Shown here in pieces: positions 6,912 to 15,255 of a stretch of 64,000 bases of DNA. Origin of the DNA: Mycolicibacterium bacteremicum (GTDB taxonomy: Bacteria > Actinomycetota > Actinomycetes > Mycobacteriales > Mycobacteriaceae); the NCBI RefSeq assembly GCF_943913955.1, contig NZ_CALUAE010000019.1, positions 20,965 to 84,964 on the forward strand, given 5' to 3'. The first letter of the stretch is position 1; every line of letters starts with the position of its first letter. Made by a program: the position numbers and the translations under genes. Below the pieces are notes generated by a model. That model saw nothing but the letters and a program-made list of their open reading frames with translations. It searched no databases and had not been told where the DNA came from.

Positions 6912-7865
6912 ATGAGCCAGGACATCCACGTCGTGATCGGTGCCAGTGGCGCCACCGGCAGCGTGATCGTGCGGGAGTTACACAAAGCCGGTCGGCGGGT
7001 GCGCGCGGTCAACCGCAGCGGTCGAACGTCCGTGCCCGGCGGGGTGGAGTTCGTCGGCGCCGATGCCACAGACCCCGCCCAGATGCGCGAGGTGTGCACC
7101 GGCGCCGCAGTGGTCTACAACTGCGTCAACCCGCCGTTCCTACAGTGGCGCGACGCGTTCCCCGCAGTGGTCGACGGGGTACTGGCCGGTGCCGCCGAGG
7201 CCGGAGCCACATTGGTGCATGCGGACAACACCTGGATGTACGGAAAGGTCGCCGCGCCGATGACCGAGGCCACACCGTATCGCCCGGTGAGTAATCTCGG
7301 TGTGCTGCGCGCCTGGCTGGCAGATCGCATTCTGGCGGCCCATCAGCGGGGCGAGGTCCAGGCCGTGATCGGCCGCGCCGGTGAGCTTTTCGGCCCGCGG
7401 GTGGAATCCACGATGGGTCGCAACGTATTCGGTGCCGCGCAGCGGGGCCGGACCGTGCATTGGCTGGGTGCAGTGGATGTTCCGCTCACACCGCTGTACA
7501 TCGATGACTTCGCCCATGGCCTTATCACTTTGGGAGAGAGGAAGGAAGCGCTCGGTCAGGTCTGGCACGTGCCCCATCCCGAACCGGTGACCGCGCGGCA
7601 GTTCGTCGGAATGATCACGGCGGTGGCCGGTCAACCCGTCCGAATCATGGCCCACGGCAGCAGAACTGCGCGGGCACTCGGGGTCGTCTCCGCGATCGCC
7701 CGGGCCGGGGCCGAGATGATCTACCAGTTCGAGCAGCCCTTCGTCGTCGACGGCTCGCGATTCGCGCGGACGTTCGGCGAAAAGCCCACCGAGTACGACG
7801 ACGCCATCCGGTCGACGCTCGACTGGTACCGCGCCAATCCGGGCGCGTTGCGACTCGGTCGCTAG
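6912..7865 (+). CDS. NAD(P)-binding atypical SDR / epimerase-like oxidoreductase
   Basis: A 317-residue Rossmann-fold protein. The N-terminal HVVIGASGATGSVIVREL has the glycine-rich GASGATG motif of atypical (NmrA/epimerase-like) SDRs. The usual YxxxK pair is not obvious, so it may be a nucleotide-binding sensor or an isomerase-like enzyme and not a classical dehydrogenase. ATG at 6912 is preferred over an earlier out-of-frame ATG (6898) because AGGAG (6900-6904) sits seven bases before it. Control by the adjacent TetR is likely. Its stop TAG shares bases with the stop of the convergent Esp-like gene. The substrate is unknown. Confidence 0.75.
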   Translation: MSQDIHVVIGASGATGSVIVRELHKAGRRVRAVNRSGRTSVPGGVEFVGADATDPAQMREVCTGAAVVYNCVNPPFLQWRDAFPAVVDGVLAGAAEAGATLVHADNTWMYGKVAAPMTEATPYRPVSNLGVLRAWLADRILAAHQRGEVQAVIGRAGELFGPRVESTMGRNVFGAAQRGRTVHWLGAVDVPLTPLYIDDFAHGLITLGERKEALGQVWHVPHPEPVTARQFVGMITAVAGQPVRIMAHGSRTARALGVVSAIARAGAEMIYQFEQPFVVDGSRFARTFGEKPTEYDDAIRSTLDWYRANPGALRLGR

Positions 7866-8635
7866 TCCACCTGCGGCCGGGTCGGTGCGGGCTGCGCTGG
7901 GGCGGGCGCCTCGACCGGCGCGCGACCGGCGCCGCTCTGGCCGGCCTGCGCCTCGGTAGCCGCCGAGCCGGCCTCGCGCTTCTCGCGCGGGTCGTCTCGT
8001 TCCTCGCGCTCGGGCCGCTCCGCGCGCTCACCGAGTTCGTCGTCGGCGGGCGTCTCGGCGCCGGGCAGTTTTCCGGCGCCCACCCCGGACGCACCGGCGG
8101 CCTGTGCCGCCTGCTGCACGCCCTGCATGATCTGCTGCGGAACCTGCTGTAGCCCCTGGGCCAGGCCCTGCAGCGGTGCGGTGATGGACTGCGCCAGCTG
8201 TCCGACCTGTTGGCCGACCTGGCCCATGATCTGACCCATCTGGCCCATCGGGTCGGCACCGGCGGCCCCCGACGACCCGGCGGCACCAGGCGCCCCAGCG
8301 GCACCGGAAGCGGTCTGGCCCGTGCCATCCAGCGCATCGGCGGCGGCCTTGAGGCGACGGCCACCCTCGGCGTCCCCGCCGGCATACGCGGCCGCCGCCT
8401 TCTGCAGCAGCTCGGAGATGGTGGCGGCCGAGGTGGACGTGACGCCCATGGTGGCGCCGCGACCGTCCAGAACAGCGCCCAGGGCCGAGCTCACCGAGGC
8501 GGCGATGGTGCCGTGGCTGGTGTTCACCCCAGATCCCTCGGGGGCGGTCAACCCGGCCAGCCCGGACCTCACATCCGAGTGGATCTGCGAGTAGTTGCGC
8601 ACTCCGTCGGTCTGGACAAAGAGCTGATCGGTCAT
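7862..8635 (-). CDS. Type VII secretion target, EspC-like (DUF2580) N terminus with Pro/Ala tail
   Basis: A 257-residue protein whose first ~105 residues resemble the EspC/DUF2580 family of ESX-secreted proteins. It has a helical hairpin, SHGTIAASVSSALG near 43-57, and an AYAGGDAEGG stretch near 93-102 that matches the YxxxD/E secretion motif at the end of helix two. The rest is low-complexity (Gly/Ala, then MGQMGQIMGQVGQQVGQLAQ heptad-like repeats, then a charged Pro/Glu tail). No esx locus lies in the window, so it would depend on a secretion system elsewhere. It lies 74 bases downstream of a co-directional helical-repeat gene. Secretion is inferred from the motif. Confidence 0.65.
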   Translation of the reverse strand: MTDQLFVQTDGVRNYSQIHSDVRSGLAGLTAPEGSGVNTSHGTIAASVSSALGAVLDGRGATMGVTSTSAATISELLQKAAAAYAGGDAEGGRRLKAAADALDGTGQTASGAAGAPGAAGSSGAAGADPMGQMGQIMGQVGQQVGQLAQSITAPLQGLAQGLQQVPQQIMQGVQQAAQAAGASGVGAGKLPGAETPADDELGERAERPEREERDDPREKREAGSAATEAQAGQSGAGRAPVEAPAPAQPAPTRPQVD

Positions 8636-8709
8636 CTGCGGCCCCCGTTCGATACCGGAGTAATTCTATGGCCGCGGTGCCGGCGCGGACCGCACGAAAT
8701 CTGGCCCGC

Positions 8710-9927
8710 TCACCCGTCGGCCTGCCGGGCGGCGTCCCGCGCCGCGCCACCCCAGCCCAGCGCTTCCCACCGGGCCGACACCGAATGCAGCCCGGCGGTA
8801 TCCCGGGCAGCCAGTGCCCGGGCATGCTCCAGCGTCAGCCGGCCGACCACACAGTCACAGGTCAGATCCGAGATGACGGCGGCCGCGCGCCCGTCGCCCA
8901 GGCGCACCGCGTCGTGCGCGGCCCGCAACGCCACCGCCTGCTGCCCACCGCGCAACGCGGCCCGGACCGCCTCGCGCGCCGCGGTGACCGCACCCACCTG
9001 GTCACGGCGCGCAGCCGCCGTCCATGCCTTGGCCAGTGCCAGCTCCGGGGCGAATAGCATCGACTTCAAGCCATGCCGGGACTCCGCGCGCGACAACGCT
9101 TTTGCCGCCTCCACCGGTGATCCCTGCTGAGCCAGCGCCTGCGCCAACAACATCCACGCCAGCGGACCCCACGAGTAACCGGTGACCGAGAGTGCGGTCG
9201 CCGACTCGCGCAGCGACACGACCGCATCGTCGAGCGCGCCGCGCGCCAACGCGATATCGGCGAGCAGCAGCCGGCCGATCGCCGCTGCGGGCGCGGTGTC
9301 GGCGGCCAGGCCGCGCACCAACGCCTCGGCGTCGTCCAGTCGGCCGGCCAGTAGCGACGCGGTGGACTGGCCATAGGCCGAGGTGAACCGCAGCACGCCG
9401 GGGTGGCCGGCGGCCGCAGCCCGCTCGGCCAGCGCATCCACCTGCCCAAAGCTGCCCATCCGGGCCGCCGACAGCGCGGCCGCGGCGGCCGCCCAGCCGA
9501 CCGCGCGGTCCTCGGCCGCGGCGGAGCCGAGCACCGACTCGGCGATGTCCATCGCCCGTTGCGGACTGCCGGCGTTCATGGCGAACGTGCTCAGCAGCGC
9601 ATCGATGGTCGGCGCGGACGGCAACCGGCCCCGGGTCGCGCGCAGGAACGCCGTCGCCCGCTCCGGCTCGTCGAGCATCCAGAACTGGTTGGCCGCGCGC
9701 GGCAGCGCCCAGGCGATCAGCTCGTCGTCGGCGAGACCGGCCGGATCCACCTGCGCCAGCACCACATCGGCATCCAGCCCGCGGCCCTGCCAGGCCAGGG
9801 CCTGGGCCAGCGTCAGCCGCGCCGGCAACGACTCCGCGTGCTGCAGGGCGTCGCGTGCCCGTTGCTCGGCGGCCGCGAGGTCGCCACGACCGAGCGCGGC
9901 GGCGGCTGCCTCGACCAGATCCGGCAC
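8710..9927 (-). CDS. TPR-like helical-repeat protein
   Basis: A 405-residue, alanine-rich soluble protein built almost wholly of helix pairs with small/aromatic spacing typical of tetratricopeptide repeats (for example AAAALGRGDLAAAEQRARDA and SRAESRHGLK). No catalytic motif was found. GTG at 9927 is chosen over an upstream TTG because TACACT (9939 to 9934) lies six bases before it, a leaderless start. It diverges from the LOG gene. It precedes the Esp-like gene on the same strand, so a chaperone or scaffold role for that product is conceivable but speculative. It may correspond to the unassigned Rv1203c/Rv1204c region of M. tuberculosis. Confidence 0.6.
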   Translation of the reverse strand: MPDLVEAAAAALGRGDLAAAEQRARDALQHAESLPARLTLAQALAWQGRGLDADVVLAQVDPAGLADDELIAWALPRAANQFWMLDEPERATAFLRATRGRLPSAPTIDALLSTFAMNAGSPQRAMDIAESVLGSAAAEDRAVGWAAAAAALSAARMGSFGQVDALAERAAAAGHPGVLRFTSAYGQSTASLLAGRLDDAEALVRGLAADTAPAAAIGRLLLADIALARGALDDAVVSLRESATALSVTGYSWGPLAWMLLAQALAQQGSPVEAAKALSRAESRHGLKSMLFAPELALAKAWTAAARRDQVGAVTAAREAVRAALRGGQQAVALRAAHDAVRLGDGRAAAVISDLTCDCVVGRLTLEHARALAARDTAGLHSVSARWEALGWGGAARDAARQADG

Positions 9928-9975
9928 AGCCGCAGTGTAGGGCGACAAGGAATGGAGCCACGGCGAAACCGCCGG

Positions 9976-9981
9976 TACGTT
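9976..9981 (+). promoter_or_regulatory. Leaderless -10 of LOG gene
   Basis: TACGTT (TANNNT) six bases before the GTG at 9988. It diverges from TACACT (9939-9934) of the helical-repeat gene. Both predict transcripts starting on the first base of the start codon. Confidence 0.5.
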
Positions 9982-9987
9982 CTACCC

Positions 9988-10542
9988 GTGCCCGACTCCA
10001 GCCCGTGGGCCGTCTGCGTGTACTGCGCATCCGGTCCCACCCACCCCGAACTGTTGAAACTCGCCCACGACGTCGGTCGGGCCATCGCCGACCGCGGCTG
10101 GACCCTGGTCTCCGGCGGCGGCAACGTCTCGGCCATGGGTGCGGTTGCCGACGGGGCCCGCCAGCACAACGGCCGCACCATCGGCGTCATCCCCAAGGCG
10201 CTGGTGCACCGCGAACTCGCCGACGTCGATGCCGATGAACTGGTCGTCACCGACACCATGCGCGAACGCAAACAGGTCATGGAGGAGCGCGCCGACGCGT
10301 TCATCGCCCTACCCGGCGGGATCGGCACCCTCGAGGAGTTCTTCGAGGCCTGGACCGCCGGCTACCTGGGCATGCACGACAAGCCGATCATCATGTTGGA
10401 TCCGTTCGGTCATTACGACGGACTGCTGGCCTGGCTGCGCGGACTGGTCGGGACCGGGTATGTCGGCGAACGTGCGCTCGACCGGCTGGTGGTCACCACC
10501 GATGTTGAGACGGCTCTCAGCGCGTGTAGCCCCGGTCACTAA
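9988..10542 (+). CDS. LOG family cytokinin riboside 5'-monophosphate phosphoribohydrolase
   Basis: A 184-residue LOG (Lonely Guy) protein, the orthologue by position of Rv1205. It hydrolyses N6-modified AMP to a free cytokinin base and ribose-5-phosphate. Both family signatures are intact: MRERKQVM at about 91-98 and PGGIGTLEE at 109-117. The nucleotide loop reads SGGGNVSAMG at 42-51. In M. tuberculosis this enzyme is a proteasome substrate whose product breakdown generates toxic aldehydes. An upstream open frame exists, but the -10-proximal GTG at 9988 gives the family length. fadD6 begins a few bases later and is probably co-transcribed. Confidence 0.9.
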   Translation: MPDSSPWAVCVYCASGPTHPELLKLAHDVGRAIADRGWTLVSGGGNVSAMGAVADGARQHNGRTIGVIPKALVHRELADVDADELVVTDTMRERKQVMEERADAFIALPGGIGTLEEFFEAWTAGYLGMHDKPIIMLDPFGHYDGLLAWLRGLVGTGYVGERALDRLVVTTDVETALSACSPGH

Positions 10543-10551
10543 GGTGTGGTC

Positions 10552-12324
10552 ATGAGTGACGACACAACGCGCACCAGCGTGGGCCTGCTCGACATCGCCA
10601 CCAAGATCCCCGGACTGGTCCTCGACGCCCCGGCAATCGTCCGCGGCGTCCTGACCGGCATGGGCGCCCGGCCCAGCGCCAAGACCTCCATCGGCAAGGT
10701 CTTCCAGGAACGCGCCGCCCAGTACGGCGACAAAATCTTCATCAAGTTCGACGATGAGCAGATCACCTACCGCAAGGCCAACGAGACGGTCAACCGGTAC
10801 GCCGCGGTGCTGGCCGCCAAGGGTGTCGGCCACGGCGACGTCGTCGGCATCATGCTGCGCAACTCGCCGGACTCGGTGCTGCTGATGCTCGCCACCGTCA
10901 AGTGCGGTGCCACCGCCGGCATGCTGAACTACCACCAGCGGGGCAAGGTGTTGGCGCGCAGCATCGGTCTGCTCGACGCCAAGGCGATCGTCGCCGAGTC
11001 CGACCTGGTGGAGCCGATCACCGAAAGCGGAGTCGACACAACCGGTTTGACGACGCTGGAGGAGCTGCGCCAGGCGGCCACCACGGCACCGACCACCAAT
11101 CCGGCCACCACGGCCGCGGTGCTGGCCAAGGACAAGGCCTTCTTCATCTTCACCTCGGGGACCACCGGGATGCCCAAGGCCAGCGTCATGACCCATTATC
11201 GCTGGCTGCGCGCGCTGGCCGGGTTCGGCGGCCTGGGTCTGCGGCTGAACAGCAATGACACGCTGTACTGCTGCCTGCCGCTCTACCACAACAATGCGCT
11301 GACGGTGTCGGTCGGTTCGGCACTGAACGCGGGAGCCGCCCTGGCGCTGGGCAAGTCGTTCTCGGCGTCGAAGTTCTGGGACGATGTCATCCGCTTCGAC
11401 GCGACTGCGTTCGTCTACATCGGCGAGATCTGCGGGTACCTGCTCAACCAGCCGCCCAAGCCCACCGATCGCAAGCACAAGGTGCGGGTCATCGTCGGCA
11501 ACGGTTTGCGGCCGGCCATCTGGGACCAGTTCACCGAGAGGTTCAACATTCCCCGGGTGTGCGAGTTCTACGGCGCCAGTGAGGGAAACACCGCATTCGT
11601 CAACGTCTTCAACGTGTCCAAGTCCACCGGTATCTGCCCCAGCCCGGTGGCCTTCGTCGAATACGACCTGGAGACAGGCGAACCCGCGCGCGGCTCGGAC
11701 GGGCGCCTGCGCAAGGTGAAGAAGGGGCAGCCCGGTCTGCTGCTGTCCAAGGTCAGCAACTTCCAGCCGTTCGACGGGTACACCGACAAGTCGGCCTCGG
11801 AGAAGAAGTTGGTCCGCGACGCGTTCAAGGACGGCGACGTCTGGTTCAACACCGGGGACCTGATGCGTTCGCAGGGGTTCGGCCACGCCGCGTTCGCCGA
11901 CCGGTTGGGGGACACCTTCCGCTGGAAGGGCGAGAACGTCGCCACCACCGAGGTCGAGGCGGCGATCTCGGCCGACAGCCAGGTCGAGGAGGCCACCGTG
12001 TTCGGGGTTGAGGTGCCCGGCGCCGGTGGCCGCGCCGGCATGGTGGCGCTGCAACTCAAGGAGGGCCAGGAGTTCGACGGCGCCGCGCTGGCCAAGTCCG
12101 CCTACGCGCACCTGCCCGTCTACGCGGTGCCGCTGTTCGTGCGGCTGGTCAAGGAGCTGGCGCACACCTCCACGTTCAAGAGTCAGAAGGTGGAGTTGCG
12201 CAAGCAGGGTTATGGCGACGAGGTCGAGGATCCGCTGTACGTGCTGTCCGGCAAGTCGGAGGGCTATGTGCCGTTCTACCCCGAGTACGTCGACGAGGTC
12301 GTCGAGGGCAAGCGCCCGAAGTAG
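10552..12324 (+). CDS. fadD6: Fatty-acyl-CoA synthetase FadD6
   Basis: A 590-residue adenylate-forming ligase of the FATP/very-long-chain acyl-CoA synthetase type (M. tuberculosis FadD6, 597 residues). The AMP motif FIFTSGTTGMPKAS is at about 200-213, the second motif reads YGASEGN, and the C-terminal domain closes with HTSTFKSQKVELRKQGYGDE, as in FATP proteins. It is thought to couple uptake and activation of exogenous long-chain fatty acids at the membrane. ATG at 10552 is preferred over GTG 10546 for its AAGG-type ribosome-binding site. A large palindrome begins eight bases after the stop. Confidence 0.9.
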   Translation: MSDDTTRTSVGLLDIATKIPGLVLDAPAIVRGVLTGMGARPSAKTSIGKVFQERAAQYGDKIFIKFDDEQITYRKANETVNRYAAVLAAKGVGHGDVVGIMLRNSPDSVLLMLATVKCGATAGMLNYHQRGKVLARSIGLLDAKAIVAESDLVEPITESGVDTTGLTTLEELRQAATTAPTTNPATTAAVLAKDKAFFIFTSGTTGMPKASVMTHYRWLRALAGFGGLGLRLNSNDTLYCCLPLYHNNALTVSVGSALNAGAALALGKSFSASKFWDDVIRFDATAFVYIGEICGYLLNQPPKPTDRKHKVRVIVGNGLRPAIWDQFTERFNIPRVCEFYGASEGNTAFVNVFNVSKSTGICPSPVAFVEYDLETGEPARGSDGRLRKVKKGQPGLLLSKVSNFQPFDGYTDKSASEKKLVRDAFKDGDVWFNTGDLMRSQGFGHAAFADRLGDTFRWKGENVATTEVEAAISADSQVEEATVFGVEVPGAGGRAGMVALQLKEGQEFDGAALAKSAYAHLPVYAVPLFVRLVKELAHTSTFKSQKVELRKQGYGDEVEDPLYVLSGKSEGYVPFYPEYVDEVVEGKRPK

Positions 12325-12332
12325 TCGCCGCG

Positions 12333-12396
12333 CGGCGAAACCCGCGTACCCGGGGTTCTCCCGCGACGGATCACCCCGAATACGCGGGTTTCGCCG
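12333..12396 (+). terminator. Long palindrome after fadD6
   Basis: Arms 12333-12355 and 12374-12396 (left arm begins CGGCGAAACCCGCGTA) pair over 23 positions with two mismatches around an 18-base loop. It separates fadD6 from the leaderless folP2 promoter. No U-tract is seen. The stem is much longer than a minimal terminator. Confidence 0.55.
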
Positions 12397-12424
12397 GGAA
12401 AAGCAGGCCGCCGAGCCGCACGGC

Positions 12425-12430
12425 TAGCCT
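12425..12430 (+). promoter_or_regulatory. Leaderless -10 of folP2
   Basis: TAGCCT lies six bases before the GTG at 12437. The same hexamer precedes fadD36, dapE and the nuclease-helicase gene in this window. Confidence 0.5.
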
Positions 12431-12436
12431 GGATGT

Positions 12437-13312
12437 GTGCAGTCGACTTTCCTGGGCCGCCCGGTCGCCGGTGACCGCGCCCTGATCATGGCGATCGTCA
12501 ACCGCACGCCCGATTCGTTCTACGACCGCGGCGCCACGTTCACCGACGAGGACGCCATGGCCGCCACCCACCGCAAGATCGCCGACGGCGCCGACATCAT
12601 CGACATCGGCGGAGTGAAGGCCGGCCCGGGCCAGACGGTCGACGCGGACGAGGAGATCGCCCGGGTGGTGCCGTTCATCGAATGGCTGCGCGGTGCCTAC
12701 CCGGACCAGTTGATCAGCGTCGACACCTGGCGCGCCGCCGTGGCCAAGCAGGCCTGCGCGGCCGGGGCGGACCTCATCAACGACACCTGGGCGGGCGCCG
12801 ACCCGGGGCTGCCCGAGGTCGCCGCCGAGTTCAACGCCGGCCTGGTGTGCTCGCACACCGGCGGCGCCGTCCCGCGCACCCGCCCGTTCCGGGTGAACTA
12901 CGGCATCACCGAGCGCGGAGTCGTCGACGACGTCATCGCCGAGGTGACCGCGGCGGCCGAAAAGGCGGTGGCAACCGGGGTCGCCAGGGACCGCATCCTC
13001 ATCGACCCGACCCACGATTTCGGGAAAAACACTCATCACGGTCTTAGTTTGTTGCGCCACGTGAAAGATCTTGTAAACACGGGATGGCCCGTCCTGATGG
13101 CCCTGAGCAACAAGGATTTTGTCGGGGAGACTCTGGGTGTGGGACTGACCGAACGCCTGGAGGGCACGCTGGCGGCGACGGCTCTGGCCGCCGCCGACGG
13201 AGCCGCCATGTTCCGGGTCCATGAGGTCGGCCCCACTCGACGCGTACTGGAGATGGTCGCGTCGATCCAGGGATCGCGTCCACCGACGCGCACGGTGAGG
13301 GGACTGGCATGA
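12437..13312 (+). CDS. folP2: Dihydropteroate synthase paralogue FolP2
   Basis: A 291-residue TIM-barrel protein of the dihydropteroate synthase family and the first gene of a pair with gpgS. The fold markers are present (IMAIVNRTPDSFYDRG at about 18-32, RVHEV near the end). The pterin-binding GGESTRPG of real DHPS is replaced by GGVKAGPG (58-65), and DPGxGFxKT is replaced by DPTHDFGKNT. Mycobacterial FolP2 is known to lack DHPS activity, which fits. Its stop overlaps the gpgS ATG (ATGA), so the two are translated together and FolP2 may serve methylglucose lipopolysaccharide synthesis. The true reaction is unknown. Confidence 0.85.
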   Translation: MQSTFLGRPVAGDRALIMAIVNRTPDSFYDRGATFTDEDAMAATHRKIADGADIIDIGGVKAGPGQTVDADEEIARVVPFIEWLRGAYPDQLISVDTWRAAVAKQACAAGADLINDTWAGADPGLPEVAAEFNAGLVCSHTGGAVPRTRPFRVNYGITERGVVDDVIAEVTAAAEKAVATGVARDRILIDPTHDFGKNTHHGLSLLRHVKDLVNTGWPVLMALSNKDFVGETLGVGLTERLEGTLAATALAAADGAAMFRVHEVGPTRRVLEMVASIQGSRPPTRTVRGLA

Positions 13313-14277
13313 CTCTGATATCCGAGCTGACACCAGAACTGACCGATATCGACAAGACTGACGCGGTGGTGGGACACCCGTGGTTGACGGACCACAGCTT
13401 CGGCCGCCCGTCCTGGACGGTCGAAGAACTCGTCGAGGCCAAACGAGGACGCACCATCTCGGTGGTGCTGCCCGCCCTCAACGAGGAGGAGACCGTCGGG
13501 TCGGTGGTCGAGACCATCACCCCGCTGCTCGGCAATCTGGTCGACGAGCTGATCGTGCTGGACTCCGGTTCCACCGACGACACCGAGATCCGCGCGCTCG
13601 CCGCCGGCGCCCGGGTGATCAGCCGGGAGGTGGCTCTGCCCGAGGTCCCGCCGCGTCCGGGCAAGGGTGAGGTGCTGTGGCGCTCGCTGGCCGCCACCAC
13701 CGGTGACCTGGTGGTCTTCGTCGACTCCGACCTGATCGATCCCGACCCGATGTTCGTCCCGAAGCTGCTGGGTCCGCTGCTGACCGTCGACGGTGTGCAC
13801 CTGGTGAAGGGTTTCTACCGGCGGCCGTTGAAGGTCAGCGGCAGCGAGGACGCCAACGGCGGCGGTCGCGTCACCGAACTGGTGGCCCGACCGCTGCTGG
13901 CCGCCCTGCGTCCCGAACTGACCTGCCTGCTGCAGCCGCTGGGCGGCGAGTACGCCGGCACCCGGGAGCTGCTGACCTCGGTACCGTTCGCGCCGGCCTA
14001 CGGGGTGGAGATCGGTCTGCTGGTCGACACCTACAACCGGTACGGCCTGGACGGCATCGCGCAGGTCAATCTGGGGGTGCGGACGCACCGCAACCGGCCG
14101 CTGACCGAGCTGGCCAGCATGAGCCGCCAGGTGATCGCCACGCTGCTCAACCGCTGCGGCATCGAGGACTCCGGGGTCGGGCTGACGCAGTTCTTCGCCG
14201 ACGGCGACGACTACACGCCCCGCACGTCGACGGTGTCACTGGCCGACCGTCCCCCGATGAACACGCTGCGCCCGTAG
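13309..14277 (+). CDS. gpgS: Glucosyl-3-phosphoglycerate synthase GpgS
   Basis: A GT81-family glycosyltransferase of 322 residues (324 in M. tuberculosis Rv1208). It transfers glucose from a nucleotide sugar to 3-phosphoglycerate, the first step towards the methylglucose lipopolysaccharides that modulate fatty acid synthase. The GT-A nucleotide-binding start VVLPALNEEETVGSVVE is at about 52-68, and the metal motif VDSDLID is at 138-144. The TELVARPLLAALRPEL and HRNRPLTELASMS segments match the family acceptor region. It starts by a four-base overlap with folP2. Confidence 0.93.
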   Translation: MTLISELTPELTDIDKTDAVVGHPWLTDHSFGRPSWTVEELVEAKRGRTISVVLPALNEEETVGSVVETITPLLGNLVDELIVLDSGSTDDTEIRALAAGARVISREVALPEVPPRPGKGEVLWRSLAATTGDLVVFVDSDLIDPDPMFVPKLLGPLLTVDGVHLVKGFYRRPLKVSGSEDANGGGRVTELVARPLLAALRPELTCLLQPLGGEYAGTRELLTSVPFAPAYGVEIGLLVDTYNRYGLDGIAQVNLGVRTHRNRPLTELASMSRQVIATLLNRCGIEDSGVGLTQFFADGDDYTPRTSTVSLADRPPMNTLRP

Positions 14278-14320
14278 TCGCCGGACGGGGTTGTCACACC
14301 AGTAGGGCAATATCGATGTC

Positions 14321-14677
14321 GTGACGCTGATACTCATGTACCTGGTGGTGCTGATCCTGGTCGGCGCGGTGTTGTTTGCCCTGGGCAGTGTGCTGTTCGG
14401 TCGCGGCGAGCAGTTGCCGCCGTTGCCGCACGCCACCACCGCGACGGTGCTGCCGGCGTCGGGAGTCACCGGCGCCGACGTCGAGGCGGTCAAGTTCACT
14501 CAGACGCTGCGTGGATACAAGACCAGTGAGGTGGACTGGGTGCTGGACCGCCTCGGTGCCGAACTCGATTCGGTGCGTGGGGAGTTGGCGGCGCTGCGCG
14601 CGGCCTACGGCGTGGAGGATCCCGTGGCCGTGGCGGGCGAACACGAGGCCGCGCATGCCAGGGTGGACGAACCATGA
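14321..14677 (+). CDS. Membrane-anchored DivIVA-domain protein
   Basis: A 118-residue protein with one N-terminal transmembrane helix (about 3-27, ILMYLVVLILVGAVLFALGS) and a short cytosolic part. That part contains VEAVKFTQTLRGYKTSEVDWVLDRLGAEL (about 60-88), the DivIVA/Wag31-like N-terminal module, followed by a short coiled segment. It matches Rv1209 by position. Such proteins may bind curved or polar membrane near the elongation machinery; that role is inferred. GTG at 14321 is used. The stop overlaps the tagA ATG by four bases. Confidence 0.75.
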   Translation: MTLILMYLVVLILVGAVLFALGSVLFGRGEQLPPLPHATTATVLPASGVTGADVEAVKFTQTLRGYKTSEVDWVLDRLGAELDSVRGELAALRAAYGVEDPVAVAGEHEAAHARVDEP

Positions 14678-15255
14678 CCGTGTCCGAGGTCGACACCCGC
14701 GTCCGATGTGGCTGGGTGCCAACCGATTCCAAACCGAATTCGGTGCTCTACCGGGAGTATCACGACACCGAGTGGGGGGTGCCCCTGCGCGGTGAACGTG
14801 CCCTCTTCGAGCGGGTCAGCCTGGAAGCCTTCCAGAGCGGGCTGTCCTGGCTGACGATCCTGCGCAAGCGCGACGCCTTCCGGCGTGCCTTCGCCGGGTT
14901 CGATCCAGAGCAGGTCGCGCGCTTCACCGATGCCGACATCGCGCGCCTGATGGACGATGTCGAGATCGTGCGCAACCGCGCGAAGATCGAGGCCACCATC
15001 AACAACGCCCGCGCCATCGGTGATCTGGATGTCGACTTCTCGGATTTGCTGTGGTCATTCGCCCCGGCCGCCCGCGCACGGCCCGCGACGCTGTCCGACG
15101 TCCCGGCCGTCACCGCCGAATCGACCGCCATGGCCAAAGATCTGAAGCGGCGCGGCTTCCGGTTCGTCGGGCCGACGACGGCCTACGCGCTGATGCAGGC
15201 GACCGGCATGGTGGACGACCATATTGCGTCCTGTTGGGTGCCGAGCGCGGCGTAG
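14674..15255 (+). CDS. tagA: 3-methyladenine DNA glycosylase I
   Basis: A base-excision repair enzyme of 193 residues that removes 3-methyladenine from alkylated DNA (M. tuberculosis TagA, 204). The Tag family signature is plain: RCGWVPT at the N terminus (zinc cysteine), YREYHDTEWGVPLRGERALFERVSLEAFQSGLSWLTIL, and DVEIVRNRAKI. C-terminal histidine and cysteine (DHIASCW) complete the zinc site. ATG at 14674 overlaps the stop of the DivIVA-like gene, so the two are co-translated. Confidence 0.93.
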   Translation: MTVSEVDTRVRCGWVPTDSKPNSVLYREYHDTEWGVPLRGERALFERVSLEAFQSGLSWLTILRKRDAFRRAFAGFDPEQVARFTDADIARLMDDVEIVRNRAKIEATINNARAIGDLDVDFSDLLWSFAPAARARPATLSDVPAVTAESTAMAKDLKRRGFRFVGPTTAYALMQATGMVDDHIASCWVPSAA

